A stretch of 64,000 bases of DNA, from NCBI GenBank assembly GCA_034667225.1, contig JAXDKG010000019.1, forward strand, positions 68,698-132,697, given 5' to 3'. The stretch is from DATMER01 sp034667225 (lineage in GTDB: Bacteria; Acidobacteriota; Thermoanaerobaculia; Multivoradales; UBA5704). This document shows positions 42,419 to 51,149 of the stretch, in pieces. Position numbers and translations under genes: made by a program. The notes below the pieces were generated by a model, which was given only the letters and a program-made list of their open reading frames with translations, searched no databases and was not told the origin of the DNA. Numbering within the stretch: position 1 is the first letter of the stretch; each line of letters begins with the position of its first letter.

Positions 42419-43642
42419 TCAAAGCGAGTTCAGGAATGTGATGAGCTGGTTCTTCTGAGTCGTGCTCAGGTTGATGTAGTTCTGGATGACCGGCTCGGAC
42501 TCGTTCGTGTGGCGCAGGATGGCGTTGTTGCGCGTCACGTTCTCGCCGTCGTGCATGAAGCGGAGGCGCGTGCGGAAACCCCAGAGCGGCGGAGTGCGCA
42601 GCTTGTTGCGCGTGCTCGAGCCGCCGTTCTGGATGATGCCGTCGCCCGTGCCCACGTCGTGCAGCATGAAGTCGCTGTACGGATGGATGATCTTGTCGCC
42701 GAGGGCGGCCGTGATGGTGTGCTTGCCGCCGTTGACGACGGTGCCCACCGGAGCGGTGGTGATGCTCGTCGTGTGGCAGATGTTGCAGCCGATCGAGTTG
42801 AACAGATTGGCGCCGGTGATGGCGTCCGCGGTGGCGGCCAGGGCCGTGTCGCGCGGCGGCACCTTGGTGGAGCGCATGAAGCGGGCGAAGAACTCGACAT
42901 CGGGGCCGAACGGATTGGCCGGTGTCGCCGCCTCTTCCGGATCGGGAACGGTGTCATAGGCCGCGACCGAGGCGCCATAGGAAGTGTTCTCGGTGGGCTG
43001 GAGCGGGCTGGTGATGCCCATCTCGTTCAGGTAGGCGTCGGCCGAGAACGAGAGCAGGCTGGCGTGCTGGTTCTTCCAGCCGAAGCGGGCGACCCGCGTC
43101 GTCCCCGGGGACTCCAGGACCGGCACGTTGATGATCTGCCCCTTCATGCCGCTGGGCTGGGCATTTCTGATGGTCGTGAACGTGGCGTCGGCGATCGCCT
43201 CGACGAAACCGTCGCCGAGCGTGTTAAGCGAGGTGCGGAAGGTCAGGACGTTGTCAGCGCCGCCCACCCGCTCCTGGATCTTGGCGTTGATCGCGCGGTC
43301 GTTGAACAGCGAGCCGCCCGGAGGATCCTGGTAGGAGAAACCGTCGAAGCGGGCACCGCGCAGCTCGGTGATCTGGCTGGTGGCTCCGGTAACCGGGTTC
43401 TGATGGCACTCGCGGCAGGCCTGGGCGTTGTAGACCGGACCCAGTCCGTCTTCGATGACCTCGAACTCCTCGAAGACCTCCTTGTCGAGGTCGAACGTGG
43501 TCTGGTTCACGAACCCGTTGGTCAGGTCGTCGAACCCCGCCGGCGCCTCCGTCGCGGCGTACACCAGCGGCGCCGCAAGGAGCATCAGCAGCAGCCCGTC
43601 CGTGATCAGGAGTCGATGAAGCCGCCCCTTGATCCTACTCAT
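42419..43642 (-). CDS. Di-haem oxidoreductase (DHOR/DUF1111) family protein
   Basis: About 407 residues from ATG 43642, which follows AGGAG and GGAAG. Signal peptide LLITDGLLLMLLAAPLVYA. Two c-type haem sites, CRECH near residue 75 and CNICH near residue 285, in a di-haem fold related to MauG and cytochrome c peroxidases. The conserved PLWGFRTRLRFMHDG and the C-terminal LITFLNSL follow the DHOR family pattern. It is a periplasmic redox enzyme of unknown substrate. A strong terminator follows. The 266 bases to the next gene hold no gene. Confidence 0.87.
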   Translation of the reverse strand: MSRIKGRLHRLLITDGLLLMLLAAPLVYAATEAPAGFDDLTNGFVNQTTFDLDKEVFEEFEVIEDGLGPVYNAQACRECHQNPVTGATSQITELRGARFDGFSYQDPPGGSLFNDRAINAKIQERVGGADNVLTFRTSLNTLGDGFVEAIADATFTTIRNAQPSGMKGQIINVPVLESPGTTRVARFGWKNQHASLLSFSADAYLNEMGITSPLQPTENTSYGASVAAYDTVPDPEEAATPANPFGPDVEFFARFMRSTKVPPRDTALAATADAITGANLFNSIGCNICHTTSITTAPVGTVVNGGKHTITAALGDKIIHPYSDFMLHDVGTGDGIIQNGGSSTRNKLRTPPLWGFRTRLRFMHDGENVTRNNAILRHTNESEPVIQNYINLSTTQKNQLITFLNSL

Positions 43643-43908
43643 CTTCCGTCTCCTCTCCCTCAACCGAGGGATTAAAGGACCGTCGCTCTTTGAGCCCAGG
43701 ACACCGCCCTGGCCCCCGTCTGCCGAGCTACGACCCCGAATTCACCATCACGAAGAAGCCGGTCAAACACACCTCCGGCATGGATGTCTGAAGACGGAGC
43801 TCTTTTAAAGACCTGCCTGCGAGAAGAAATCTGGCTCCTACTAAAGCTTGGTACAGGAGAGGGCGCGAAGCGAGCCGGTCCGCGAAAAATTCATGGCATC
43901 ATCTTTCA

Positions 43909-46236
43909 ATGACCCCACGACACGCTCGGGCGTGGACCCTGGCGCTCGCCGGAATCCTCACGGTTTGGCTCGCGGTTTGCCTGCCGGGATGCCGGAAAAG
44001 CGGCCTCCAGGACTGCCTCGACTTGAATGAAAAGCTGCAATATGAGGCGGCGGCCCGGCGCTGCGGAGAGGTCTACGCGGCGGAGGGAGAGGCCGACGCA
44101 GGGGTGGCGGCGGCCCGGGCGCACTACTTCCTCGGGCATCCGGACGAGGCCCTGGCCTGGAGGGACCGCCTGGTGAAGGCCGGCAAGGCCCGCCCAGGCA
44201 TCGAGGCCCTGGCGGCAGCCGTCCACCAGCAGCGCGGCGAGATCGAGGAAGCGGAGCGGGCCTACCGCCGGGACCTCGCGCTGTCCCGGTCCGCGGGCGA
44301 CCACCGGCGGGTGGCGGACAACCTCTACCGGCTCTTCTACCTGACCTGGGGCCGCGCCAGCCACCGCGAAACCTTCCTGCTGGCCAGCGAGGCCCTGCAG
44401 GAGGCCACAAAGGCGCAGAACCGGGAGCTCCAGGCACTCGCCGCGCAGGCGCTCTATACGTCTCTGTACGAGGTCGGCGACCTCCAGGGAGCGCGCAAGG
44501 CCCTAGAGACGGCCCGGGAGCTGATCGGCGAGGAGGACCGCGCGGCCCAGGCGAGCCTCCTCAGCAACCTGGGCACCGTGCTGTTCGCCGAGGGCCGGCT
44601 GGCGCTCGCCCGGCGGAACTTCGAACGGGCGCTGGAGTTGGGATCGACACCCGAGTTTCTCCGCGGGGTTCACCTGAATCTGACCGAGGTCCACCTCGTC
44701 CTCGGCGATCTCCAGGGGGCGGCTCACCATCTGCAGCAAGCCTCGATCGACCTGGAGCCCGGCCAGCCCGTGCCGGCGTCCCTCTCTTCCTACCGGGCCC
44801 GCGTCGCCCTCGCCCAAGGGCGTCCCGAGGACGCTGCCGCAGACCTCTTGCAAGCCCTGAGCGAAGATCCTGAACCGGAGTGGGCCTGGCAGCTGGAATA
44901 CCAGCAGGGCCTGCTCGCGGAAGCCCGCGGCGATCTCCCGGCAGCCGAGGCGGCCTATCGGAGATCGATTGCCATCGTCGAGGAGATGAGGCGGTCGCTC
45001 GCCTTCGACGAGCTCAAGACCTGGCTTCTGGACGAGAGACGCCAGCCCTTCGAGGCCCTGTTCCGCCTGCAGGCTGCAGCCGGCCGCGCCGCAGAGGCCC
45101 TGGCCACGGCCGAGCATGCCCAGGCCAGGACCCTGCTCGATGCCTTTCTGCACGCCAGCTCTGCGGCAGCCGCTCCCAGATCAGATTCCTCCCTTGGCTC
45201 TTCCTTCCAGAGGATCGAAGGTCTGGAATCCCTGCTGCCGGCGATGAGCGAGTCGCCGGTGGCGGCCCTGCAACCTATCGCCCGGGTCCTGACCTCCTTC
45301 GGCGACCGCCATGGCCTCGTCTATTTTGAAGCGGGAGACGCACTCTGGCTCATCACCGTCGCCGGAGGGCGGATCCGCCTCCACGACCTGGCCCTGAAAG
45401 CCGAGGTCCGCCGCCTTGGAGAGCGCTTTCTCGCTCACCCGGAGGACGCCCGCACGGCTGAGCGCCTGGGCGAGATCCTCCTGCCCGCGGGCTCGCTCCC
45501 GCAGCCGGGGCGAACCCTCCACGTGGTCGCCGACGGCCTGCTGGGAAACCTCCCCTTCGCCGCCCTGCGCCGGGAAGGCAGGTACCTGGTCGAGGACCAC
45601 GCGCTCCTCTTCATCCCCAGCCTGAGCGCATTGACGGCGCTCGAAGAGAGCCGCAGGGAATCGGCCGGACCTCCCCTCGTGCTGGCGGACCCGCAAGGCG
45701 ACCTGCCGACGGCGGCCGTCGAAGGGCTGGAGGTGGCGAAGCTCCTGGGCGGCACCGCCCGGATCGGCGGCAAGGCACTCTCCGGAGAGCTGGCAAGGGC
45801 AGCCCACATCCGAACCCTTCACCTGGCAGCCCACAGCGGTCTGGGGACGCGCGGCGCCTGGCTCCAACTCGCCGACCGGCGGGTGAGCGCGAGCGAGATC
45901 GTCACGGGCCGGATCGGTCCGCGCCTCGTGGTTCTGGCGAGCTGCTCTTCAGGGGTGCGGCCGGGGCGGCAGATGTGGGGCTCTCTCGGCGCCGCCTTCC
46001 TGGCCGCGGGTAGCCACGCCGTCCTGGCCTCCCTCTGGTCCATCGAGGACGGGCAGGCGCGCGAGCTCGTCCTCCGCTTCTACGCCGAAGGTGGGGCTTC
46101 CGACCCCGCCGGAGGGCTGGCGCGCGCCCAGCGTGTTGCGATTCGCCGGGGTCTGTCGCCTAATCATTGGGCCCCCTTCGTGGTCTTCGGGTCCGACCGG
46201 CCTCGGAGCGAGGCCTCTCAAAGGAGGGATCTATGA
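43909..46236 (+). CDS. CHAT-domain protease lipoprotein with TPRs
   Basis: 775 residues. The N-terminus is a signal peptide with a lipobox-like LPGCRKSG. TPR-type repeats fill about residues 40-360 (e.g. EIEEAERAYRRDLALSRSAG and LALARRNFERALELG). A CHAT (caspase HetF-associated with TPRs) peptidase domain occupies roughly 470-770, with catalytic His642 in LHLAAHSG and Cys679 in LASCSSG. CHAT proteases become active through signals from partner proteins. The gene is coupled to three downstream genes including sigma and anti-sigma factors, so it may sense envelope state. Confidence 0.9.
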   Translation: MTPRHARAWTLALAGILTVWLAVCLPGCRKSGLQDCLDLNEKLQYEAAARRCGEVYAAEGEADAGVAAARAHYFLGHPDEALAWRDRLVKAGKARPGIEALAAAVHQQRGEIEEAERAYRRDLALSRSAGDHRRVADNLYRLFYLTWGRASHRETFLLASEALQEATKAQNRELQALAAQALYTSLYEVGDLQGARKALETARELIGEEDRAAQASLLSNLGTVLFAEGRLALARRNFERALELGSTPEFLRGVHLNLTEVHLVLGDLQGAAHHLQQASIDLEPGQPVPASLSSYRARVALAQGRPEDAAADLLQALSEDPEPEWAWQLEYQQGLLAEARGDLPAAEAAYRRSIAIVEEMRRSLAFDELKTWLLDERRQPFEALFRLQAAAGRAAEALATAEHAQARTLLDAFLHASSAAAAPRSDSSLGSSFQRIEGLESLLPAMSESPVAALQPIARVLTSFGDRHGLVYFEAGDALWLITVAGGRIRLHDLALKAEVRRLGERFLAHPEDARTAERLGEILLPAGSLPQPGRTLHVVADGLLGNLPFAALRREGRYLVEDHALLFIPSLSALTALEESRRESAGPPLVLADPQGDLPTAAVEGLEVAKLLGGTARIGGKALSGELARAAHIRTLHLAAHSGLGTRGAWLQLADRRVSASEIVTGRIGPRLVVLASCSSGVRPGRQMWGSLGAAFLAAGSHAVLASLWSIEDGQARELVLRFYAEGGASDPAGGLARAQRVAIRRGLSPNHWAPFVVFGSDRPRSEASQRRDL

Positions 46237-46661
46237 ACACTCGTTGGCTCGCAGGCACTCTTCTCTTCACCCTGGGCTTCGGCAGCGCCCTGCTGGTCAA
46301 GCTGCCGTCGGCCGATGCCAGCGCCACGCAGGGAGTGGTGGAGGGCACCCTCAAGTACATCGACTCGGACGATGCTTTCCAACTGATCTATCCGCCGGGC
46401 GGAGGGAAAAACTACCTGGTCGTCGCGGCGCGGGATCCGGATACCGTGCCGGCGGGCGAACCGGTGGTCAAGTACCAGGCCGGAGGAGCCCTGTTCTACA
46501 AGAGAGGCCTGCGCAGCTTGACGTTGCTCCGGCTCGAGCCGCTCATCGTCTGGAAGGACGACACCCTGCGCTGCGGCAACTTTCCGGTGCTCTGCGCCCT
46601 GCCGCCGCCGCCGCCGCCGCCGATCCATCACAGCTACATGATCCTGAAGTCCGATTCCTGA
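46233..46661 (+). CDS. Small secreted protein between CHAT and sigma genes
   Basis: 142 residues. A signal peptide (RWLAGTLLFTLGFGSALL) leads into a beta-rich domain (GTLKYIDSDDAFQLIYPP), then a Cys pair (LRCGNFPVLC) and a polyproline run (LPPPPPPP) with HHSYM near the C-terminus. Its ATG overlaps the CHAT stop by four bases (ATGA) and it is followed by the sigma gene after three bases. The polyproline tail is probably a linker. The family is unknown; tight coupling makes it a candidate substrate or partner of the CHAT protease. Confidence 0.78.
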   Translation: MNTRWLAGTLLFTLGFGSALLVKLPSADASATQGVVEGTLKYIDSDDAFQLIYPPGGGKNYLVVAARDPDTVPAGEPVVKYQAGGALFYKRGLRSLTLLRLEPLIVWKDDTLRCGNFPVLCALPPPPPPPIHHSYMILKSDS

Positions 46662-46664
46662 TCC

Positions 46665-47267
46665 ATGCTGTCCCTGGTCCACGATTCGAAAGAGTTTCCA
46701 CGGGCCGTCCCCGATCCGGAGCGGACGGCCCTGGCCGCTCTCGACCGGGGACGGATCGAGGAGGCCCTTTCCATTCTCATGAGGGAGTACGGGCATGGCG
46801 TCTTCCGGTACTGCCGGCAGATGGTGGGGGACGAAGACCTCGCGGAGGAGGTCCGCCAGATGACCTTCGTCCAGGCTTTCGAAGGGCTGTCGCGGTTCGC
46901 CCGGCGCTCGTCGCTGCGCACCTGGCTCTTCGGCATCGCCCGCCACCGCTGCCTCGACGCCGCGAAGATGACCCATCGGCGAAGAAAGCGGTTCGGCTCC
47001 CTCGAAGATGCGCCCGACATACCCGTGCCGGGTGGGAGCGTCGAAGACCGCCTGGCGGAGCGCTCCCGCGCCGGAGCTCTCGAAAAGTGCCTGCGGAAGC
47101 TCGCTCCCCACATCCGCGACGCCGTTGTCATGCGCTTCCAGCAGGGGCTCTCCTATCCGGAGATCGCCCAGCTCTCGGGCGAGAAAGCTCCGGCCCTCCA
47201 GGTCCGGGTCGCGCGCGCCCTCCCCCTCCTGCGCCGCTGCCTGGAGGAGAAGGGAATGGCTCCATGA
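46665..47267 (+). CDS. ECF RNA polymerase sigma factor
   Basis: 200 residues. Sigma region 2: MREYGHGVFRYCRQMVGDEDLAEEVRQMTFVQAFE and then SLRTWLFGIARHRCLDA. Region 4: CLRKLAPHIRDAVVMRFQQGLSYPEIAQLSG. These motifs are typical of extracytoplasmic-function sigma factors. Its stop overlaps the anti-sigma start by four bases (ATGA). It should direct transcription of its own operon and of envelope-stress genes once released. Confidence 0.93.
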   Translation: MLSLVHDSKEFPRAVPDPERTALAALDRGRIEEALSILMREYGHGVFRYCRQMVGDEDLAEEVRQMTFVQAFEGLSRFARRSSLRTWLFGIARHRCLDAAKMTHRRRKRFGSLEDAPDIPVPGGSVEDRLAERSRAGALEKCLRKLAPHIRDAVVMRFQQGLSYPEIAQLSGEKAPALQVRVARALPLLRRCLEEKGMAP

Positions 47268-47893
47268 CAACTCATTGCGAGCGGTTCGAGAATGAGGCGC
47301 TCCTTCTCCTGGAGCAGGGCCAGCCCCTGGACGATCACTTTTCCTCCTGCCCCGATTGCCTGGCAGCCCGGGCCGCGTACGACCGTCTCCGCGAGCAACT
47401 CTCCCAGCTTGGCGAAGAGGATGAGCCCGCCGCCGATTGGCAGGCGCGGGTCTGGGAGAGGATCGAGCAGCGGAAGAAGCGCAGGTGGTCGCCCTGGTGG
47501 TTCGCACCTGTAGCGGTCGCAGCTATGGCCGCCCTGTTCCTCATCTGGATTCCCGGACAAAAGCCCGCGAGTCTGCAGGTCGAGATCGAAGCCGGAGCTA
47601 CCGTCCGCCGGGGTACCGAGGCCCATCCTGGAGACCTCCTTCGGCTCTCCGCAACCACCGGAGGAGCGCGCCACAGCGAGCTGCGGGTCTATCGCAACGA
47701 CACGGAGCTGATCCTGCGCTGCCCGGAGAGCCCCTGCTCCGTCGTCCTCGACGGCGTGGGACGGTATCAGCCTCTCCTCCTGCTCTCCGAAAGCCTGCTC
47801 CCCGCCCCCACCTCCGATCTGGAGAACGACACGGCCGCCGCGCTCGATGCCGGCGCCGACGTCGAGTCGGGTCCGGAAGTCGTGGTCCGTTGA
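47264..47893 (+). CDS. Anti-sigma factor with zinc-finger and membrane anchor
   Basis: 209 residues. The N-terminus carries the zinc-binding anti-sigma set HFSSCPDC (His25, Cys29, Cys32). A membrane helix at about 75-97 is preceded by a basic KKRRW. The C-terminal 110 residues are outside the membrane and lack a known sensor domain. It binds and inhibits the ECF factor encoded upstream (ATGA overlap). How it is switched is unknown; the CHAT lipoprotein of the same operon is a candidate protease for its degradation. Confidence 0.87.
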   Translation: MTTHCERFENEALLLLEQGQPLDDHFSSCPDCLAARAAYDRLREQLSQLGEEDEPAADWQARVWERIEQRKKRRWSPWWFAPVAVAAMAALFLIWIPGQKPASLQVEIEAGATVRRGTEAHPGDLLRLSATTGGARHSELRVYRNDTELILRCPESPCSVVLDGVGRYQPLLLLSESLLPAPTSDLENDTAAALDAGADVESGPEVVVR

Positions 47894-47943
47894 TGTTGTG
47901 ATCCATCTCCCGCCGTCGCCTCACAGGACGAAAGGAGATGATC

Positions 47944-48522
47944 ATGAAAACGAAGCCTGTCCTTCTTCTCGCCCTCCTGGGCACCCTGCTCGCGCTCCCC
48001 TCCCTGGCCCAGCCCGTCTGCGTCAACTTCGGGCCGCCCCCGCCGCCGGGCACCATGTACGGAGCCCCGGTCGGCCAGGTCAGCGGCGACCTCGCCTTCA
48101 CCGTCAACGCGATCGACGCCTACGTCTACAACTTCGCCCTGCTCCCCGCCGGCACGACGTTCTATCGCGCAAACACCGCCTGGGCGCCCGTCTCCCTGCC
48201 CGGCCAGAGCCTGCGGACGATCAACATCAACATGCTGTTCGACCTCCAGAACCTCGGCTTCCCGGTACGGAGAGTGACCTTCACCTACCTGGACCTCGGC
48301 GGCTATGAAAACCTCGCGGTCAACGCGAGCGGGATCTATCGCGGCCAGATCGCAGCAGCTCCTGCGGTCCTCGGCAATGCGAATGTGAGCGTCACCAGCG
48401 CGGCCGCTCCGCCGCCGGTCAACGGCAGGACGGGCACCGTCACGATCACCGGACCGCTGATCAAGTCCTTCATGATCGGCGGGCAGGAGCTCTGGATCGA
48501 CAACGTCTGCGCGCATCCGTAG
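47944..48522 (+). CDS. Secreted hypothetical protein
   Basis: About 192 residues. The second ATG (47944) is chosen because AGGAG is six bases before it; ATG 47938 overlaps that site. Signal peptide LLLALLGTLLALPSLA. The mature domain is beta-rich (GDLAFTVNAIDAYVYNFALL and TGTVTITGPLIKSFMIGG) with two Cys at the ends (PVCVNFG, DNVCAHP), likely a disulfide. The family is not recognised. It follows the anti-sigma gene by 50 bases and has its own ribosome site; it could be a target of the sigma factor. Confidence 0.75.
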   Translation: MKTKPVLLLALLGTLLALPSLAQPVCVNFGPPPPPGTMYGAPVGQVSGDLAFTVNAIDAYVYNFALLPAGTTFYRANTAWAPVSLPGQSLRTININMLFDLQNLGFPVRRVTFTYLDLGGYENLAVNASGIYRGQIAAAPAVLGNANVSVTSAAAPPPVNGRTGTVTITGPLIKSFMIGGQELWIDNVCAHP

Positions 48523-48534
48523 AGGGAGGATAAG

Positions 48535-49944
48535 ATGGCGCCCATGAGAAGAAGCTCGTGGGCCGCCAGCATCGTCATGACGTTCGCGTTCCTGGGCCCG
48601 GCTCATGCCGATCCGGGAGCGCTCGACATCTCCGAGATCGATCGCCTCATCGAGCGCAACGTCCAGGAGAGGCATCTCGTCGGCCTCTCCGTGGGAGTGA
48701 TGTATCAAGGCCGCATCGTGCTGGCCAAGGGCTACGGCGTCCGCTCGCTGGAGACGCGCGAGCCGGTCACGCCCGACACCCTGTTCGCCGCCGGCTCCGT
48801 CACCAAGCAATTCACCTGCGCCGCCGCTCTCCTCCTGGCGCAGGAAGGGAAGCTCTCCCTGGACGACCGGGTCGCGAAGTACGAGCCCGAGCTCACCCGC
48901 GCCGCCGACATTACGCTGCTCGACCTGGGCCAGCACGTCGCCGGCTATCGCGACTACTACCCCCTGGACTTCGTCGATCGGCCCATGGCGCAGCAAAGGT
49001 CCACGGACGCAATCATTCAGGATTTCGGCAAAAGACCGCTGGATTTCGAGCCGGGCACGCGCTGGTCCTACAGCAATACGGGCTACCTGATCCTCGGCCA
49101 GATCGTGGAAAGGGTTTCCGGCGAGCCGTTCGGGAGCTTTCTGAACCAGCGCATCCTCCAACCGCTAGGAATGAGTCACACCCGGTACGAGCCGAAGAGG
49201 GACGAGCCCGCTCTCGCAGAGGGCTACACCTCCTTCGGGCTGGGCGCGCCCCAACCGGCCGTCCCCGAGGGGGAAGGTTGGCTCGCCATGGCGGCCGGCC
49301 TCTGGTCCACGCCCAAGGACCTGCTGGCCTGGGATCTGGCCCTGATGGACGGGAAAATCCTTTCCGAAGCCTCCTGGCGGGCGATGACCACGCCGCGCCG
49401 GCTCGCGGACGGGCGCGCCACCAACTACGGCTGCGGTCAATTCGTCCGCGACAAGGACGCTACATTCGTCCTCACCCACGAAGGGATCGTGGCCGGGTTC
49501 AACGCCTGGAATGCGATCGTGCCATCCACGAGATCCGGGGTCGTCCTCCTGGCAAATGCCGACTTCGGAGTGAGCCGTCCGCTCCGGGAAGCCATCCTCG
49601 CGAAGCTGCTCCCGCCGCCGGAAGGAGAGATCCCCGCCGTAAAGGGACTGCCGGCCAAGGAAGCCGCGATGGCGCTCCTGCGCCAGCTCCAGGGAGGCAA
49701 GGTCGATCGCGACACTCTCGGGGAGGAGTACAACGCCTGGCTGACTCCGGAAAGGATGGCCTCCGCCTTCTCAGAGAAGGGCGAAGTGAGCGAGTTGGAG
49801 GTGGTCGATGCCTACGAGCGGGGCGGCATGGAGGTGGCAAAGCTCCGCTTCCGGATCGGAAGTATGCCGGCCGAGGCTCTGATGTACCGCACGCCCGACG
49901 GCAAGATCCAGGAGTTTTTGTTCTATCGCCGGGAGGCTCTGTAG
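48535..49944 (+). CDS. Serine hydrolase, class C beta-lactamase family
   Basis: 469 residues with a signal peptide (SSWAASIVMTFAFLGPAHA). The catalytic SxxK is S88VTK91, the Tyr motif is Y179SN181 and the third motif is HEG315-317 in THEGIVAGFN. The C-terminal 110 residues form a separate lipocalin-like domain (VVDAYERGGMEVAKLRFRIG). Family members are periplasmic peptidases, esterases or beta-lactamase relatives. The substrate cannot be told. It lies 12 bases after the preceding gene. Confidence 0.9.
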   Translation: MAPMRRSSWAASIVMTFAFLGPAHADPGALDISEIDRLIERNVQERHLVGLSVGVMYQGRIVLAKGYGVRSLETREPVTPDTLFAAGSVTKQFTCAAALLLAQEGKLSLDDRVAKYEPELTRAADITLLDLGQHVAGYRDYYPLDFVDRPMAQQRSTDAIIQDFGKRPLDFEPGTRWSYSNTGYLILGQIVERVSGEPFGSFLNQRILQPLGMSHTRYEPKRDEPALAEGYTSFGLGAPQPAVPEGEGWLAMAAGLWSTPKDLLAWDLALMDGKILSEASWRAMTTPRRLADGRATNYGCGQFVRDKDATFVLTHEGIVAGFNAWNAIVPSTRSGVVLLANADFGVSRPLREAILAKLLPPPEGEIPAVKGLPAKEAAMALLRQLQGGKVDRDTLGEEYNAWLTPERMASAFSEKGEVSELEVVDAYERGGMEVAKLRFRIGSMPAEALMYRTPDGKIQEFLFYRREAL

Positions 49945-50041
49945 GGCCAACTCTTTCCTGCCCGACACTGCCCCCAGGCTCATAGTACAATCTGCCTGTC
50001 AGCATTGCTGGCCCGCCTCGGTCCAGCCCCGGAGAACACGA

Positions 50042-50254
50042 ATGTCGGTCATTCATACCGTCTATGAGAAAGGGGTCTTCCGTCCCACAGAGCCGGTCGA
50101 CCTGCCGGAATCCAGCGAGGTCGAGTTCGAGCTGCGGAGCGTGACGCCTCCGGCTGAGAAGGAGCGCTTGGACGCCATCTACGCCGTCCTCGAAGCCAGA
50201 TTCGAGTCCGGAGACACGGATGTGGCGGCCCGGCACGACGAGCATCAGCCTTGA
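50042..50254 (+). CDS. DUF104/AF2212-like antitoxin
   Basis: 70 residues. The N-terminal IHTVYEKGVFRPTEPVDLPESSEVEFEL matches the AF2212/DUF104 antitoxin family, a short beta-hairpin that binds PIN toxins. It overlaps the downstream PIN gene by four bases (TTGA). The start follows GGAGAA. Confidence 0.83.
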   Translation: MSVIHTVYEKGVFRPTEPVDLPESSEVEFELRSVTPPAEKERLDAIYAVLEARFESGDTDVAARHDEHQP

Positions 50255-50658
50255 CTGTATCCCCGGTTTTCCTCGACACGGTGGGCCTCTTGGCGCTTTG
50301 GGACCGAAGTGACCAGTGGCATCCCGTCGCCGTGAAGGCGTTCCAAGAATTCTCCAAGGGGCGGGCAAGTTTGTACACCAGTTCCCTTGTCCTCTTGGAG
50401 TGCGCGAACGCCGCGGCTCGGCGCCCCTACCGAGCCGCTGTTGCAGCCCTCTGGAGGGAAATGGGGGCAGCGGGACGCACCATCCAGCCAACCGAGGAGG
50501 ATTGGCAAGACGCCTGGGCCACCTACGGGCAAGGGCCTATAGGTGGGCCGGGTGTCGTGGACTTGATTTCTTTTCGAGTCATGCACAGGCTGGGAGTCAC
50601 ACGAGCGTTTACGAACGATCGACACTTCCGGACTGCGGGATTCCAAGCTCTGTTCTGA
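50251..50658 (+). CDS. PIN-domain toxin (DUF104 partner)
   Basis: 135 residues beginning TTG (50251). PIN residues: Asp in VFLDTVGLLALW, Glu in LVLLECANAAA, Asp in VVDLISFRVM and Asn-Asp in AFTNDRHFRTAG. The DUF104 gene before it and the overlap define a type II toxin-antitoxin pair. The fourth PIN-type pair in this window, counting the decayed one. Confidence 0.85.
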   Translation: MTVSPVFLDTVGLLALWDRSDQWHPVAVKAFQEFSKGRASLYTSSLVLLECANAAARRPYRAAVAALWREMGAAGRTIQPTEEDWQDAWATYGQGPIGGPGVVDLISFRVMHRLGVTRAFTNDRHFRTAGFQALF

Positions 50659-50682
50659 TCGGCGACTCAGAGCGGCTCGGAA

Positions 50683-50705
50683 GAGCCGGCAGGATGCCGG
50701 CGCTC
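50683..50705. repeat. REP-like hairpin
   Basis: GCCGGCA (50685-50691) pairs with TGCCGGC (50695-50701) around GGA, in the context AGCCGGCAGGATGCCGGCGC. It stands between the PIN toxin stop and the convergent secreted protein gene. It may act as a shared terminator or be a member of a dispersed repeat family. Confidence 0.5.
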
Positions 50706-50718
50706 CCAGGGAAGCCCG

Positions 50719-51078
50719 TCAGCGAGCCCGGCAGTTGAGCGTCGGGGGCCAGTACCTCCCAAGCTGGCGCGGGCGGCCGGGAAGCGTCTTCGGGACCAAC
50801 GCCCGCTCACTGTTTCCGAGGGTCACCTCGAAATTCGGGAGCCGCGACGCCCGTTCGGGCGGGAGCTGCCCCGCGCCGACAGGGACGACGTCCGGTTGGC
50901 CGAAAGCCTCACGCCAGAGGTCCAGGGCTTCGCAGGCCGACCCGGCGCGGCAGGCCGGCGATTGCGCGATGCGCCTCGCCAGCTCGCACGGATCCTCGGT
51001 CGGTTGCGGCCGATCCGGCGCGGCGGTCGCTGTGAGAGTCGTGGTGAGCAGGAGTCCGAGAAGGAGCTTGGCTGTCAT
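50719..51078 (-). CDS. Small secreted hypothetical protein
   Basis: About 119 residues from ATG 51078, which has an AGGAGGT site three bases upstream. Signal peptide TAKLLLGLLLTTTLTATA. The mature part has Cys in EDPCELARR, SPACRAGSAC and TLNC, giving possible disulfides. The family is not recognised. It is divergent from the histidine kinase. Confidence 0.7.
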   Translation of the reverse strand: MTAKLLLGLLLTTTLTATAAPDRPQPTEDPCELARRIAQSPACRAGSACEALDLWREAFGQPDVVPVGAGQLPPERASRLPNFEVTLGNSERALVPKTLPGRPRQLGRYWPPTLNCRAR

Positions 51079-51149
51079 CGTACCTCCTCTTTGATCCACC
51101 GTGATTCTACACCCTTTGCAAGCAGGGAGCCCGTGTTAAGGTGGGAGTC

